DNA from: Pseudolabrys sp. Root1462
GTDB lineage: Bacteria > Pseudomonadota > Alphaproteobacteria > Rhizobiales > Xanthobacteraceae
DNA length: 64,000 bases
Direction: 5' to 3'
Assembly (NCBI RefSeq): GCF_001426945.1
Contig: NZ_LMFS01000001.1
Span: forward strand, 771,757 to 835,756
A model generated the notes under the pieces. That model made no database searches. It worked only from the letters and a program-made list of their open reading frames with translations, and had not been told where the DNA came from. A program made the translations under genes and the position numbers. The number at the start of each line of letters is the position of its first letter. Position 1 is the first letter of the stretch. Shown piece by piece: positions 63,499 through 64,000 of this stretch.

Positions 63499-63528
63499 AC
63501 CGCCGGGGTCACCCCCCGGCGGTTTTTG
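63499..63528 (+). terminator. Rho-independent terminator after the Spy-like gene
   Basis: ACCGCCGGGG and CCCCGGCGGT form a 10-bp stem with a TCACC loop, followed by TTTT and GCTTG. Confidence 0.88.
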
Positions 63529-63654
63529 CTTGAAAAATAAGAAGTTAGATCAGGGGCAAAGTCGGCTTTTCCGGCCCTTTGACGCTTGCCACGGCGGGAT
63601 CGCTTTGCTACACGGGCCGCCTTGCTGATGGAGCCTGCTGGCCGTCGGCAATCC

Positions 63655-63730
<76 letters not shown>

Positions 63731-63790
63731 TTCACTCCGGATTGAGACCAATGGCCGGAAGGCCGCGAGAGGCCGGCGCCGCGGTCCCGG

Positions 63791-64000
63791 TCAGCTTTCC
63801 ACGACCCACTTCATGACATGGACGCCGGCGAGGCAGAGTTCGCCGGTCGATTTGGTGACTTCGACCTTCGAGCGGCTGCGCGCTGCGTTTGCGTCGATCT
63901 CCTCGACCGTGTAGCGCGCCGTCAGCGTGTCGCCGATGAACACTGGCGCGATGAAGCGGATCTTGTCGTAGCCCAGCGATACCGACACCGCCTTGGCGCC
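63791..64000 (-). CDS. MaoC-like dehydratase, 5' end cut by the window
   Basis: The C-terminal 69 residues of a hot-dog-fold protein of the MaoC family, which hydrates or dehydrates acyl-CoA thioesters. SLGYDKIRFIAPVFIGDTLTARY has the usual P-V-x-x-G-D-T-L block, followed by the strand VTKSTGELCLAGVHVMKWV. The frame stays open to the window edge, so the start and the catalytic Asp-His part are outside. Its exact substrate cannot be judged from the tail. Confidence 0.85.
   Translation of the reverse strand, partial: GAKAVSVSLGYDKIRFIAPVFIGDTLTARYTVEEIDANAARSRSKVEVTKSTGELCLAGVHVMKWVVES

Overview
The window reads as a continuous piece of chromosome from a GC-rich alphaproteobacterium, most likely of the order Hyphomicrobiales (Rhizobiales), near Xanthobacteraceae or Bradyrhizobiaceae. 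The support is a circularly permuted two-piece tmRNA gene with tag ANDNYAPVAQAA, an alphaproteobacterial-type SspB, the order hflK-hflC-DUF2065-degP-serB-miaA near thyA and folA, and the abundance of NitT/TauT, TTT and TRAP uptake systems. The genus is an inference. No plasmid, phage, insertion sequence or CRISPR signature was seen.

Layout. 1-8.5 kb: the YcjX/YcjF membrane pair (first gene cut by the window edge), a small membrane protein, a GlcD/Dld-type FAD oxidase, a REP-like palindrome, a giant AsmA protein and a convergent RHH/DUF4169 pair. 8.5-9.0 kb: an AT-rich non-coding stretch. 9-13.2 kb: fumC, sspB and ssrA on the minus strand, then a TadG-like gene. 13.2-19 kb: an isochorismatase-like hydrolase, a NitT/TauT ABC importer, a C26 amidotransferase and a PatB-type aminotransferase. 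19-25.4 kb: a split chromate transporter, a TTT transporter lacking its binding protein, and an mla lipid-transport operon whose MlaE carries a fused STAS domain. 25.6-34.2 kb: thyA-GNAT-folA, an SDR, hflK-hflC, a DUF2065 protein, degP, and serB/miaA facing apart across 3 bp.

34.3-40.4 kb: three tandem chemoreceptor genes. 40.5-45.2 kb: branched-chain amino acid genes ilvB-ilvN-(LysE exporter)-ilvC-(LprI-like), preceded by a promoter, a 16-residue Ile/Leu/Val leader peptide and an intrinsic terminator. 45.2-50.4 kb: a fused osmoprotectant permease/binding protein without an ATPase beside it, then a second NitT/TauT system with a periplasmic cupin gene inserted. 50.4-57.4 kb: pdxY, PhzF, NUDIX, PPK2, a two-subunit molybdenum hydroxylase and an ICMT-like methyltransferase. 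57.5-59.5 kb: leuA behind a leucine-rich 38-residue leader peptide. 59.6-64 kb: a TRAP transporter, a Spy-like periplasmic protein, tRNA-Lys(CTT) and a partial MaoC gene.

Two themes stand out. The ilv operon and leuA, 17 kb apart, each carry a leader peptide rich in codons for the pathway end product, so both look controlled by ribosome-mediated attenuation. And ssrA, which makes the proteolysis tag, lies directly upstream of sspB, the adaptor that delivers tagged proteins to ClpXP. Most of the rest is ordinary core genome; I did not find a clear new defence system or mobile system.
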